From assembly GCF_900156875.1 (NCBI RefSeq), contig NZ_LT707408.1:961009-1025008 (forward strand): DNA of 64,000 nt, read 5' to 3'. Below are positions 33,548 through 42,382 of the stretch, piece after piece. This stretch comes from Robertmurraya dakarensis. Its GTDB lineage: Bacteria > Bacillota > Bacilli > Bacillales > Cytobacillaceae. The notes beneath the pieces are model-generated. The model saw only the letters and a list, made by a program, of their open reading frames with translations, was not told the DNA's origin and ran no database searches. Positions within the stretch are counted from its first letter, which is position 1. The number at the start of each line of letters is the position of its first letter. The translations under genes were made by a program, and so were the position numbers.

Positions 33548-34222
33548 TTAATGCTTTTGCACATGTAATGGTTTTCCTTCCTGCCACTCTGCATATAGAA
33601 CTTCTTTTACGGAATGTACTCCGTTAGATTTCAGTTCTGATAATAATTTTGTTGTATCCCAATTGATCATCTTTAAATTATCAAATAGTATTTCCCCATC
33701 GAGTACGACTGTGACAGGCAAGGTTACGGAATTTAAAGGGAGGTTTAAATCTGCCGCCGTAACAGAGGCAAAATTGGGTTTCTTTAATACGCTTAGCTTA
33801 CCGTCCGTCTCTAAAATAGCATATTCACATTCTGTCACGGAAAAGATGTCCTTCGATCTTAATAAATGCTGCAGCTGGTTTAAATCAAGATGCGCTCCTT
33901 TTAAGATCTTATAGTCAATCTTCCCTTTGCGTATCACAATGGAAGGTTCTCCCTCCAGCACTCTTCTAAACTTCCTTGATTTCTGAGTAATCATCTCCGT
34001 GCTGAAAATCAGTAATCCCCAAATTGCAACTGCAAAAAGGACTTTGCCGATTCCAGTCTCATTATCGTATAGGGCATTACCAACCAATTCCCCTAAAACA
34101 ATGGCTGAAATAAAGTCAAACGCAGTAATTTGAGTGATTTGTGTTCTTCCTAACATTTTCGTTAAGAGCAGAAGAGCAAAGAAGCCAAAAACCAATTCAA
34201 TCAGAATCTCGAAAAAATCCAT
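33548..34222 (-). CDS. DUF421 membrane protein (YetF/YdfS type)
   Basis: 224 residues: three membrane helices in the first 85 (LVFGFFALLLLTKMLGRTQITQ, then two more), followed by the soluble DUF421 domain in two halves with EGEPSIVIRKGKIDYKIL and ECEYAILETDGKLSVLKKP motifs. Such proteins occur in spore membranes and in mobile spoVA operons, where one member affects heat resistance and germinant response; whether this one does so is open. A second family member is at 61771. Confidence 0.82.
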   Translation of the reverse strand: MDFFEILIELVFGFFALLLLTKMLGRTQITQITAFDFISAIVLGELVGNALYDNETGIGKVLFAVAIWGLLIFSTEMITQKSRKFRRVLEGEPSIVIRKGKIDYKILKGAHLDLNQLQHLLRSKDIFSVTECEYAILETDGKLSVLKKPNFASVTAADLNLPLNSVTLPVTVVLDGEILFDNLKMINWDTTKLLSELKSNGVHSVKEVLYAEWQEGKPLHVQKH

Positions 34223-34305
34223 TGTACTTAATCCCCACTTTTGTATAATACATCTAGTCCTAGTATGGTCTTTCTCTAATTAGAATATTGATGAAATCAA
34301 AAAAC

Positions 34306-34337
34306 AAAAGAACTTGATCACGCGATCAAGTTCTTTT
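34306..34337. terminator. Hairpin at the end of yjcF
   Basis: AAAAGAACTTGATC / GATCAAGTTCTTTT perfect 14-bp stem with a 4-base loop; the yjcF stop codon lies inside its right arm. Confidence 0.85.
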
Positions 34338-34766
34338 AACTTCATATATATTTTTAACCATCGTCTTATGCGGGATTCCAGCATCTAAAAATTCATCCGA
34401 TACCACATCATAGCCAAGGTTGGTATAAAATGGGATCGCGTGAGTTTGTGCATTTAATTTTAACTTTTCTATTCCTGTTTCTTTTGCGTATTCCTCAATC
34501 TTCATCATAATGGCTTTTCCTGCCCCTGTACTACGCTTATCTTTAAGCACACAAATTCTTTCTACTTTCCCTGCGCCTTCTACCACTCTGAAACGTCCCG
34601 CACCAATTGGTTCATTATGATCATAGGCTACAAAGTGCTTTGCTTCATTTTCTAGCTCGTCAATTTCTTCTTCAGGCGGTACATTTTGTTCCTCAACGAA
34701 TACGATCTTTCTTACGAAAAAAGCATCCTCTAATTCTTGTTGATTTTCTACGATTTTAACTTCCAA
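34326..34766 (-). CDS. yjcF: GNAT-family N-acetyltransferase YjcF
   Basis: 146 residues; acetyl-CoA loop seen as RICVLKDKRSTGAGKAIM (about 75-92) and C-terminal AHAIPFYTNLGYD-like segment (NAQTHAIPFYTNLGYD). TTG start behind AAGGA, two bases after the yjcG stop, so the yjcH-yjcG-yjcF order of B. subtilis is kept. Substrate unknown. Confidence 0.85.
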   Translation of the reverse strand: MEVKIVENQQELEDAFFVRKIVFVEEQNVPPEEEIDELENEAKHFVAYDHNEPIGAGRFRVVEGAGKVERICVLKDKRSTGAGKAIMMKIEEYAKETGIEKLKLNAQTHAIPFYTNLGYDVVSDEFLDAGIPHKTMVKNIYEVKRT

Positions 34767-34768
34767 TT

Positions 34769-35284
34769 TTATGATTCCTTTCCAAGTCGAAATGTTTCAA
34801 ATACGGTCCATGAGCCATTTTCTAATTGATACAGCAGATGGAAACGGTCAACTAATTCGTAATGATCAACCTGCTGTAATTTTAAAGAACCATATACATC
34901 AGAGTGTTCATCATTTGAAAGCTTTTGCCCTACAGTAATATGTGGAACAAAATTATATTCAGGGTTTTGACCTCCTAATGATTCATAAATGGACTCATGT
35001 AAATTGATAATTTCCTTTGTTGGTTCAATTTTCATATAAATGACGTTGTTAACCGGCTGAAATGAACTATACTTGGTTACATGTATTTGGAAAGGCTCAA
35101 TTGTTTTTGCTGCCAAATTACACTTTTTAGCTATTTCTTTCCCGTCAATTTCCCCAGCTTCAAATGAATTAGCTAAAGTGATATGGGGTGGAATTAAGGA
35201 ATAATGGGGGTCATACCTTTTTCGGTAAGAGTTAGCTAAATCTTGTAATTGTTTTGTTGGAAAAATGACAATTCCATATTTCAT
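34769..35284 (-). CDS. yjcG: 2H phosphoesterase / 2'-5' RNA ligase-like protein YjcG
   Basis: 171 residues with the two HxT motifs of the 2H superfamily, HITLAN (about 36-41) and HITVGQ (about 118-123). Members cleave or join 2'-5' or cyclic phosphodiesters; the biological substrate of YjcG is unknown. RBS AGGAGG precedes ATG. Confidence 0.87.
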   Translation of the reverse strand: MKYGIVIFPTKQLQDLANSYRKRYDPHYSLIPPHITLANSFEAGEIDGKEIAKKCNLAAKTIEPFQIHVTKYSSFQPVNNVIYMKIEPTKEIINLHESIYESLGGQNPEYNFVPHITVGQKLSNDEHSDVYGSLKLQQVDHYELVDRFHLLYQLENGSWTVFETFRLGKES

Positions 35285-35464
35285 AGCGTAACCTCCTGTT
35301 TTATTTACAATTTACTTCTTGAATCTGATAATAGTTAATCGTTATTATATCAAATTTTCTAAATATATTGTATATGGATTTGGAAAGCGATTCATCCTAT
35401 ATTTGTTTACCCCAAATGTACAGGGAGCATTCTTAACAAAGGGAAGAGTTTATACTAACGCTAG

Positions 35465-36196
35465 CTATTTTACTGAAATCATCTTTTTTAAAATACGTTT
35501 TAAATCTGGCTGCCAGTATTTCCAAGTGTGATTTCCGTCCATTTCCTCATAAAAATAAGGAAAAGCCTTGCTTTCGATAACCACATTCGCTTCTCGGTTT
35601 GGTGAAAGAAAATCTTCTATGCTATTATTGGTTGTCTTCACTTCAGTTTCTTCTTTCCCAATTGTATGATAGATGGAGATTAAATGCGGTTGATCAAAAT
35701 CCTCAATCATTTCTAAGACTTTTTCATTAATAAAAGGGGATTGTAATATCACTTTCCCGAAAGTATTAGGGTATCGAAGTGCTGTCATAAGAGATACTGT
35801 CGCAGCTAAGGAATCACCTATTAAAGCACGTCCTCCTCCCATTTGATAAGTTGGGTATTGCTCATCTAAAAAGGGCACTAGTTCATGAGCTAAAAAGCGG
35901 ATGTAAGCATCATTTTGGCTTCCGTTTGGATGATACTTTTTTCTGCGGTCCTGAACATCTTTATAGGGGACCCCAATGATAATCACATCATCCATTTCAT
36001 TTTTATAGATTAGCTCATCGGCCACACGCCCGATTCTGCCGAACTGGAAATAATCCCGTCCATCCTGAGCAATTAGAAGATTATATTTCTTTAGCGGCGT
36101 AAAGGCAGCAGGAAGATACACAAGAAAAGGGATGTCCTCATCTAATTCTTTGCTGTACAAACTGTTGTCATTAATACTGCCTTTTGGAAATGGCAT
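35465..36196 (-). CDS. yjcH: Alpha/beta-hydrolase esterase YjcH
   Basis: About 243 residues, enterochelin-esterase-like (Esterase D family). Nucleophile in GDSLA (RALIGDSLAATV), Asp/His expected in the C-terminal part (EMDGNHTWKYWQ provides the histidine). The second ATG (36196) sits 6 bases after GGAGGG and is preferred to 36202, which is directly adjacent to it. The 180-base gap before yjcG (35285-35464) shows no gene. Confidence 0.85.
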   Translation of the reverse strand: MPFPKGSINDNSLYSKELDEDIPFLVYLPAAFTPLKKYNLLIAQDGRDYFQFGRIGRVADELIYKNEMDDVIIIGVPYKDVQDRRKKYHPNGSQNDAYIRFLAHELVPFLDEQYPTYQMGGGRALIGDSLAATVSLMTALRYPNTFGKVILQSPFINEKVLEMIEDFDQPHLISIYHTIGKEETEVKTTNNSIEDFLSPNREANVVIESKAFPYFYEEMDGNHTWKYWQPDLKRILKKMISVK

Positions 36197-36314
36197 ATTC
36201 ATCCCTCCAAGTTTTAGATAAATGGTCTGTTAAAATTTTAGCATACGTTCCCACAAATGGCATGTAATGGGATTTTGAGGAAAAAAACATAATATATGTA
36301 ATTAGTCATAATAT

Positions 36315-36342
36315 TTGACATTTAACTATAGACTTGTATAAA
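36315..36342 (+). promoter_or_regulatory. SigA-type promoter of the TRAP transporter operon
   Basis: TTGACA (36315-36320), 16 bases, TATAAA (36337-36342), about 40 bases before the TAXI protein start. Confidence 0.65.
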
Positions 36343-36384
36343 ATTAATAACGGTCAAATAGATTAATTTAAAGGGGGAAAAAGT

Positions 36385-37413
36385 ATGAAAAAGAAACATT
36401 TTCTTCTCGTAACTGCTCTTTTGCTAGCGCTTTCTATGTTTTTGGCAGCTTGTGGAGGCGGTTCAGAAACTGAGGAAGGCACCAACACAGATAATGGCGG
36501 TGGAGAAGCAGAAGGTACTGAAGAAACTGCTGAAAAACCAGATTTTCTTAGTATTGTAACTGGCGGTACAGGTGGTACATATTATCCACTTGGCGGTTCA
36601 TTTGCTAACATGGTTACTGATGCTACAGGTATTCAAACAACAGCTGAAACATCAGGTGCTTCTGCAGAAAACATGACGACATTAAAAAATGGTGACGCAG
36701 AGATTGCATTCAGCCAAACAGATATTGCTTCATATGCTAAAGAAGGTAAATTAATGTTTGAAGGCAATGCAGTTGAGAATGTTCAAGCAATTGGTACTTT
36801 ATATCCAGAAACAATCCAAATTGTAACAACTGCAGATTCAGGAATCACATCTGTAGAAGATTTAAAAGGTAAGAAAGTATCTATTGGTGCTCCAGGGTCT
36901 GGCACAGCGGCAAACGCAGAACAGATTTTAGAAATCCACGGCTTAACATTAGATGATATTGAAAAGCAAGACCTTTCATTCGATGAGTCTACTGCGGGAA
37001 TTCAAGATGGAAACATCGATGCAGCATTCGTTACAGCAGGTACACCAACTGGATCTGTTGAAGGACTATCTGCTACGGAAGATGTTGTGATTGTACCGAT
37101 TACACAAGAAAAAATTGATGCTTTAATCGAAAAATATCCTTATTATGTTAAAGACGAAGTTCCTGCTGGAACATATGGATTAGAAGAAGCAGTAACAACT
37201 GTAGCAGTTCAAGCGATGCTAGTAGTTACTGATTCACTTTCAGAAGATGTTGTTTACGAAATTACAAAGGCTATCTTTGAAAACCTTGATAAAGTAACAC
37301 ATGCTAAAGGTGAAGTAATTAAAGCTGAAAATGCAGTAAATGGAGTTGGAATCGACATTCATCCAGGTGCACAAAAATACTATGATGAAAAAGGTATTAC
37401 TCCTGCACAATAA
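36385..37413 (+). CDS. TAXI-family TRAP transporter solute-binding lipoprotein
   Basis: 342 residues. Lipoprotein signal with lipobox LAAC at about residue 22, then a low-complexity acidic linker (EEGTNTDNGG), then the TAXI receptor domain (FLSIVTGGTGGTYYPLGG, SGASAENM). In a Gram-positive it is lipid-anchored outside the membrane and passes an organic anion, often a dicarboxylate, to the fused permease encoded at 38066. RBS AGGGGG precedes ATG. Confidence 0.92.
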   Translation: MKKKHFLLVTALLLALSMFLAACGGGSETEEGTNTDNGGGEAEGTEETAEKPDFLSIVTGGTGGTYYPLGGSFANMVTDATGIQTTAETSGASAENMTTLKNGDAEIAFSQTDIASYAKEGKLMFEGNAVENVQAIGTLYPETIQIVTTADSGITSVEDLKGKKVSIGAPGSGTAANAEQILEIHGLTLDDIEKQDLSFDESTAGIQDGNIDAAFVTAGTPTGSVEGLSATEDVVIVPITQEKIDALIEKYPYYVKDEVPAGTYGLEEAVTTVAVQAMLVVTDSLSEDVVYEITKAIFENLDKVTHAKGEVIKAENAVNGVGIDIHPGAQKYYDEKGITPAQ

Positions 37414-37438
37414 ATTTGCGGTATAACCACAAAAAATA

Positions 37439-37479
37439 TGACCGGCTGTAAGACCTGAATTAGGTATTTACGCCGGTCA
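37439..37479 (+). other. Strong intercistronic stem-loop
   Basis: TGACCGGC-T-GTAA pairs with TTAC-GCCGGTCA, a 12-bp stem with a bulge and an inner ACCT/AGGT helix. No T-run follows on the plus strand, so it may protect or partly attenuate the mRNA between the highly expressed receptor gene and the permease genes. Confidence 0.6.
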
Positions 37480-37551
37480 AATTCCTTTAATAGAGGCTTT
37501 TTTTCTCAATTAATAGAAAATAGTAAACACCAATTTCTAGGCGGGGTTTAA

Positions 37552-38076
37552 ATGAAAAAGAAAAAGCGTTACACGATTATCTTTTTGGTACCCCTCGTGG
37601 CTTTATTCATCATCCTTGCATTCATCCCTTTTAAGCATGCCTTAGTATTTGAATATCAAAATACTGAGCAGATTCTTGCCTATATCCCCTTTTCGGAGGA
37701 ACACAAATTTAAAATTAAATATATTCATTCTATCCATCTTTCTGATGTAGTAGAAAGCTATGTCGTTACAAAGGATGAACAAATACAGCAGTATGAACTT
37801 ATGTATGAGGACTATGGAATAGGTATGCCTTCTAATGCCTCAGAGGGTGAAATATTTGAGCAAAAAGATGGGAAGTACTATATAAAAAATATGAAGCGTA
37901 TTTTCCCATTCTTTGATCTGCGAATCGGCCAGGTTGTAGCTAATCATACTGTAATCTATAAGAATCGTGAATACGCGCTATCAGAGTATATGGAACCGGG
38001 CACATGGGTGCGCATTAAAATTGTTAAACTTAATTTCTTTCAACAGTTGAAGGGAGTGAATATCCTTGAGCAATAA
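37552..38076 (+). CDS. DUF1850 protein of the TRAP transporter
   Basis: 174 residues. One N-terminal membrane helix (IIFLVPLVALFIILAFIPF), then an extracytoplasmic beta-rich domain with KIKYIHSIHLSDVVESY. DUF1850 genes are found almost only between TAXI receptors and TRAP permeases; their role is unknown. It overlaps the permease start by 11 bases. Confidence 0.82.
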   Translation: MKKKKRYTIIFLVPLVALFIILAFIPFKHALVFEYQNTEQILAYIPFSEEHKFKIKYIHSIHLSDVVESYVVTKDEQIQQYELMYEDYGIGMPSNASEGEIFEQKDGKYYIKNMKRIFPFFDLRIGQVVANHTVIYKNREYALSEYMEPGTWVRIKIVKLNFFQQLKGVNILEQ

Positions 38077-40024
38077 TGGGGAAACGTTATCTCAAGAAGA
38101 ACAGCAGAAATTATTAGAAAAATATGACCCCGAAGCAGGGACGAGAAAGCTGACTGGTATATTAGGCTGGATTGTTTTTCTAGGTCTTTTATCTTTTTCG
38201 TTATTTCAATTATATACGGGCATCTTTGGTATGCTTACAGCGCAATTACAGCGGTCTATCCATTTAGGTTTTGCGCTATCATTAATTTTCTTATTATTTC
38301 CTGCTCGAAAAAAGGACCGAGGGGTCAAACACAAGCCTGCATGGTATGACATTATCTTAGCCATCGCGTCGGTGGTAGTTGGTGCATACTGGCCGATGAT
38401 GATTGATGAACTGGTGATGCGTGCAGGTGTGATCACACAAGTTGATTTTTACATTGGATTACTAGCGGTGCTTCTGGTCCTCGAGGCAACAAGACGTGCT
38501 GTTGGCATGCCGATCACGATTATTGCCGCACTGTTTCTACTGTATGCCATCTTTGGACAGCAAATGCCTGGGTTCTTGGCACACCGCGGATTGTCATTAG
38601 AACGTCTTATCCAAACGATGTTTTTCACAACTGAAGGGATACTAGGGACCCCGCTGGGAGTATCGGCCACATTTATTTTCTTGTTCCTATTATTTGGCTC
38701 ATTTCTTGTGAAAACTGGTGTAGGACAATATTTCAATGACTTGGCTGTATCTTTAGCAGGTAAAGCTACAGGAGGACCTGCTAAGGTTGCTATTTTTTCC
38801 AGTGCACTTCAAGGAACAATTAGCGGAAGTTCTGTAGCAAACGTGGTAACATCAGGGTCGTTTACGATTCCGATGATGAAAAAGCTTGGCTACAAAAAAG
38901 AATTTGCTGGTGCCGTTGAGGCTGCTGCTTCAACTGGGGGACAGTTAATGCCTCCAATTATGGGTGCAGCGGCATTCTTAATGGTTGAGTTTATTGGCGG
39001 TGTGACCTATTGGGAAATCGCAAAAGCAGCTGCCATTCCAGCTCTCTTGTATTTTGCAGGAATTTGGATTATGACTCATTTTGAAGCAAAACGGATTGGG
39101 CTGCGCGGCTTAACGAAGGAAGAAATGCCTAATCGTAAAGAAGTACTGAAAAAGATTTATCTGTTAACACCGATTCTAGCTGTTATCGTCTTGCTTATGT
39201 CGGGGATGAGTGTCACTCGTGCCGCATTATGGTCGATTGTCATCACAATATTAGTCAGTGCGATTCGAAAAGAAACACGAATTGGTTTCAGAGGGATGAT
39301 TGAAGCACTGGTAGACGGTGCGCGTACTGCTCTAGGAGTAGCTGCCGCTACTGCTGCTGCAGGGATCATTGTTGGGGTAGTGACGAAAACAGGTCTTGGT
39401 TTAAAGCTTGCAAATGGGTTATTAGATTTGGCAGGAGGAGTATTGATTCCAACGTTAATGCTGACAATGGTAGCAGCTATTGTTTTAGGAATGGGCTCAC
39501 CAACGACAGCAAACTATGTTATCACATCAACCATTGCTGCTCCAGCAATTATTTTGCTAGGAGTGCCTGATCTGTCAGCTCATTTATTTGTATTCTATTT
39601 TGGAATTATTGCTGATATCACACCACCGGTTGCACTTGCAGCATTTGCTGCCGCAGGGGTGTCGGGCGGTGAACCGATTAAGACAGGTGTTAATTCAGCG
39701 AAGCTCGCCATTGCGGCCTTTATTATTCCATATATGTTTGTGCTTTCACCTGAATTGCTCATGATCGATACAACCTGGACCTACCTCATATGGGTCGTCT
39801 TTACTGCGCTGGCAGGAATGATGGCGATCGGAGCAGGTGTCATTGGCTATTGGGTGAGAAAGCTATACTGGTTTGAACGTATTGCAGGTATTGTTGGAGG
39901 TCTCTTACTAATTTATCCAGAAGGAGCCTCGGACATCATCGGCTTAGTTGTCTTTATTGTCTTAGTTGCACTTCAATATGTAATCAAAAGAAAAGACACA
40001 GCTAAACCGCAGACGGCTAATTAA
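38066..40024 (+). CDS. TRAP transporter fused permease (TAXI type)
   Basis: 652 residues, about 16 or more membrane helices: the small DctQ-like part is fused N-terminally to the large DctM-like channel. Landmarks include QGTISGSSVANVVTSGSFTIP, AAASTGGQLMPPIMGAAAF and MGSPTTANYVITST, which line the transport core. Uptake is driven by an ion gradient. TTG start 6 bases behind AAGGGAGTG, within the end of the DUF1850 gene, so translation is coupled. Confidence 0.92.
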   Translation: MSNNGETLSQEEQQKLLEKYDPEAGTRKLTGILGWIVFLGLLSFSLFQLYTGIFGMLTAQLQRSIHLGFALSLIFLLFPARKKDRGVKHKPAWYDIILAIASVVVGAYWPMMIDELVMRAGVITQVDFYIGLLAVLLVLEATRRAVGMPITIIAALFLLYAIFGQQMPGFLAHRGLSLERLIQTMFFTTEGILGTPLGVSATFIFLFLLFGSFLVKTGVGQYFNDLAVSLAGKATGGPAKVAIFSSALQGTISGSSVANVVTSGSFTIPMMKKLGYKKEFAGAVEAAASTGGQLMPPIMGAAAFLMVEFIGGVTYWEIAKAAAIPALLYFAGIWIMTHFEAKRIGLRGLTKEEMPNRKEVLKKIYLLTPILAVIVLLMSGMSVTRAALWSIVITILVSAIRKETRIGFRGMIEALVDGARTALGVAAATAAAGIIVGVVTKTGLGLKLANGLLDLAGGVLIPTLMLTMVAAIVLGMGSPTTANYVITSTIAAPAIILLGVPDLSAHLFVFYFGIIADITPPVALAAFAAAGVSGGEPIKTGVNSAKLAIAAFIIPYMFVLSPELLMIDTTWTYLIWVVFTALAGMMAIGAGVIGYWVRKLYWFERIAGIVGGLLLIYPEGASDIIGLVVFIVLVALQYVIKRKDTAKPQTAN

Positions 40025-40040
40025 ACATAAAGATGATCAA

Positions 40041-40075
40041 AAAGAAGTTCTCACCTGTTAGGTGAGAACTTCTTT
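40041..40075. terminator. Convergent terminator after the TRAP operon
   Basis: AAAGAAGTTCTCACC / GGTGAGAACTTCTTT perfect 15-bp stem with a 5-base loop. The right arm reaches the stop codon of the minus-strand gene. Confidence 0.9.
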
Positions 40076-40340
40076 ATTGGCTTGCCATCACATCCATGTC
40101 CATCCCATACACACAATTTGCAGAAAACTGTCTTTCTCTGGTACCAGGTACCGATAAGGCTAGCACATTTTCGATAGAAAATAGTCGAGGTTGTTTCCTT
40201 ACATAACAGTAGGCCCGAAAGGAGGAACCTTTTATTTCATGAATTAACACTTTGCGATGGGTAATTTGATTTCGGGATGAGAGATACATCATCTCTAAAG
40301 GTATTTTTTCATTTATAGATCGCTGCAGAAGTTTAATCAT
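40074..40340 (-). CDS. Small WYL-domain-like protein (88 aa)
   Basis: Reads as a fragment-sized WYL fold: IPLEMMYLSSRNQITHRKVLIHEIK, then SSFRAYCYVRKQPRLFSIENVLAL, the pattern of strand-turn-strand seen in WYL sensor domains, without a DNA-binding part. Such stand-alone genes are common in Bacillaceae; function unknown. It reads toward the TRAP operon. Confidence 0.6.
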   Translation of the reverse strand: MIKLLQRSINEKIPLEMMYLSSRNQITHRKVLIHEIKGSSFRAYCYVRKQPRLFSIENVLALSVPGTRERQFSANCVYGMDMDVMASQ

Positions 40341-40469
40341 TTATGTTCACCAACTTTGTTTAGTTTTTACTATTATATACAAACATACGTTCTTTATACC
40401 ACAGATACACAAACGTTTGTTCTGTTTTTTGTTTCCAATTGAAGATACTGATAATTTTTATATATTACC

Positions 40470-40497
40470 TTGACTTCTTACATAAAATAAGTATAAT
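40470..40497 (+). promoter_or_regulatory. SigA promoter of the tRNA-Val gene
   Basis: TTGACT (40470-40475), 16 bases, TATAAT (40492-40497), ending 22 bases before the tRNA. The rest of 40341-40519 shows no gene. Confidence 0.75.
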
Positions 40498-40519
40498 TAA
40501 ATTTGTACTTAGTAAATAC

Positions 40520-40592
40520 GATCTGTTAGCTCAGTTGGGAGAGCATCACCTTGACAGGGTGGGGGTCGGGGGTTCAAGTCCCTCACAGGTCA
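40520..40592 (+). tRNA. tRNA-Val, anticodon GAC
   Basis: A complete 73-base cloverleaf: acceptor GATCTGT/ACAGGTC (one G-T pair), D-arm GCTC/GAGC, anticodon stem TCACC/GGTGG with loop TTGACAG (anticodon GAC), T-arm GGGGG-TTCAAGT-CCCTC, discriminator A. CCA is not encoded. It stands alone with its own promoter and terminator rather than in a tRNA cluster. Confidence 0.92.
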
Positions 40593-40596
40593 TCGC

Positions 40597-40640
40597 AAAA
40601 GCATCAATTCCTTAAAGCGTTAGGAATTGATGCTTTTTTT
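40597..40640 (+). terminator. tRNA-Val terminator
   Basis: AAAAGCATCAATTCC pairs with GGAATTGATGCTTTT, then more Ts. Confidence 0.88.
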
Positions 40641-40741
40641 GTCATGTTAAAACGATCTTGAATCGAAAAAACAAGAAGGTATACAACCCCGACAGTCGAA
40701 TATATATTTTATGGTAAGAGAAAAGTGAAAGGGGTGAAAGT

Positions 40742-41782
40742 ATGAGCTTTTCTGCAGAAAAAATTGAGATGAAGGACGCATTAGAAGCAATTGAATATTA
40801 TTTTCAAAAAGGGTGGACAGATGGTCTGCCGGTTGTACCTCCGACAGGAGAAAAAATACAAGCAATGTTAGAAAGTGTTAATATGTCACCTGATACGGTA
40901 GTCGGATCTATTCCTGAACGTGACCGTGCTTTTACAGCTGAAATTATCGCTATTAATGCTGTGATGGCTGGCTGTTTACCTGGGTATTTTCCAGTTGTAA
41001 TGGCTGCTGTTCAAGCAATCACTGATCCAAAGTTTGGTGCTCACGGACCTACGGCAAGTACGCATGGAGCAGCTATCATGATCATAGTGAATGGACCCAT
41101 TGCCAAGCAAATTGGAATGAATGATGGGGAAAATGCCTTTGGTCCGGGGAATCGTGCAAACGCTACCATTGGCAGAGCCGTCCGGCTTTTATTAATGAAT
41201 GCTGGCGGTTCGCCTGAGTTTGACCGATCAACATTGGGGCATCCAGGTAAATACAGTTTCTGCTTTGCTGAAAAGGAGACAGAATGGACACCATTACATG
41301 TACAACGCGGGTTTGATAAAAATGATAGCACTGTTACGGTATTTGCATGTGAAGGACCTAATCAATTCCAAAATCATGGTGCTTTAAAAGCAGAGAATAT
41401 TTTGCGAACACTAGTTGACCGAATGTCAGCGTTAGGATCCTTTCATATGGCCAGCGACACAGAGATGGCTGTTACTATATGTCCAGAGCATTATAAAGAC
41501 TTAAAAGAACAGGGATGGACAAAGGAATCCGTTCAGCAATATCTATTTCAGCATGCAAAGCGATCTGTTGCTGATATGAAGAATGGTGGATTAATAGAAG
41601 AGCAGATTCAAGATGGTGATGATCAAAAGTTTAAGAAAGTTGTTTCATCTCCGGAGCAGATCCTTTTAACCGTGGCTGGAGGAGAAGCTGGGCGTTTTTC
41701 AGCGTGTATGCCTGGTTGGTTTAGCTCAAAACTGTCCAGGGCTATAACAAAATCGATTGCAGTTGCAACAGGTTTTACATGA
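40742..41782 (+). CDS. Uncharacterised protein with WTDGLPVVPPT motif, partner of the UGSC protein
   Basis: 346 residues, soluble, no signal peptide. I do not know its biochemistry. The N-terminal YYFQKGWTDGLPVVPPTGEK motif and the central HGPTASTHGAAIMIIVNGP, FGPGNRANATIGRAVRLL blocks are strongly patterned and look like a catalytic or cofactor site. A few cysteines occur (AGCLPGYFP, FSACMPGWFS). It is 54 bases upstream of the UGSC selenoprotein gene with no terminator between, so the two are one transcript and probably one function. RBS GAAAGGGGTG precedes ATG. Confidence 0.7.
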   Translation: MSFSAEKIEMKDALEAIEYYFQKGWTDGLPVVPPTGEKIQAMLESVNMSPDTVVGSIPERDRAFTAEIIAINAVMAGCLPGYFPVVMAAVQAITDPKFGAHGPTASTHGAAIMIIVNGPIAKQIGMNDGENAFGPGNRANATIGRAVRLLLMNAGGSPEFDRSTLGHPGKYSFCFAEKETEWTPLHVQRGFDKNDSTVTVFACEGPNQFQNHGALKAENILRTLVDRMSALGSFHMASDTEMAVTICPEHYKDLKEQGWTKESVQQYLFQHAKRSVADMKNGGLIEEQIQDGDDQKFKKVVSSPEQILLTVAGGEAGRFSACMPGWFSSKLSRAITKSIAVATGFT

Positions 41783-41836
41783 GCAGACTGCTAATGCCAA
41801 TAGTTTATTGGCGGTAAAAAATATAGAGGTGAATAT

Positions 41837-42364
41837 ATGGGAATTACAGTATATAACCCGACTAGCGGGCCGAGCTTGAAGGAATTAAAGATGGCAAAAA
41901 GAGGTAAGTCATTGGAAGGAAGCATTGTCACGATCATTGATAACGGAAAGAAAAATTCTGATCATGTCCTAAACTTCATTGGAGAAAAGTTAAAGAAACA
42001 CTATAACGTGAAGGAAGTCAATGCATATAAAAAGCCTTCGTTTTCTCATGGAATTGATGAAGCTGAAGCAAAAAGAATAGCAAGTCAATGTGATTTTATC
42101 ATTTCAGGCATCGGTGACTGAGGGTCCTGCAGCTCGGGCAGTTTGCTCGATGGAATTATTATGGAAAAGTTAGGTGTACCTACTGCAGTTGTGAATACTG
42201 AACCATTTATAGCTTCTAGCCAAGCGATGGCAGTTTCACAAGGAATTCCAGATTATCCGTTTGTAATTATTCCTCACCCAATTGCTGCAACAGAAAAAGT
42301 CGTACTTGAGGAATGGGCTGACAAAGCAATAGAGGAAATCGTAAATATTTTACTACCCGAATAA
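41837..42364 (+). CDS. UGSC-family selenoprotein (in-frame TGA read as selenocysteine at residue 95)
   Basis: ATG 41837 behind GAGGTG opens a frame that meets TGA at 42119-42121 and continues in the same frame to TAA at 42362-42364, 175 residues in all. Around the TGA the translation is SGIGD-U-GSCSSGSLLDG, exactly the UGSC redox motif that names this family; the sequence on both sides keeps good codon use and protein character (TVITIIDNGKK-like start, EPFIASSQAMA later). Reading the TGA as stop would cut the protein at 94 residues, before its motif. Needs SelA/SelB/SelC/SelD, none of which lie in this window. Function unknown; a thiol/selenol redox role is inferred. Confidence 0.85.
42119..42142 (+). 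promoter_or_regulatory. Candidate bacterial SECIS element directly after the Sec codon
   Basis: CTGC (42127-42130) can pair with GCAG (42138-42141) around the loop AGCTCGG, starting five bases after the TGA. Bacterial SECIS hairpins lie right after the UGA within the coding region, as here, but this stem is short and I could not fold it by computation. Confidence 0.35.
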
Positions 42365-42382
42365 TGAGTTGAGCACGACAAG

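Noticed and set aside
40520-40592. tRNA-Sec near the selenoprotein gene
   Set aside because: The tRNA is 73 bases with a short variable loop and anticodon GAC, so it is an ordinary tRNA-Val.
42143-42364. Separate TTG-started gene downstream of the short 94-aa frame
   Set aside because: It is in the same frame as 41837-42121, has no ribosome site, and joins it through a TGA inside the known UGSC motif; treated as one selenoprotein.
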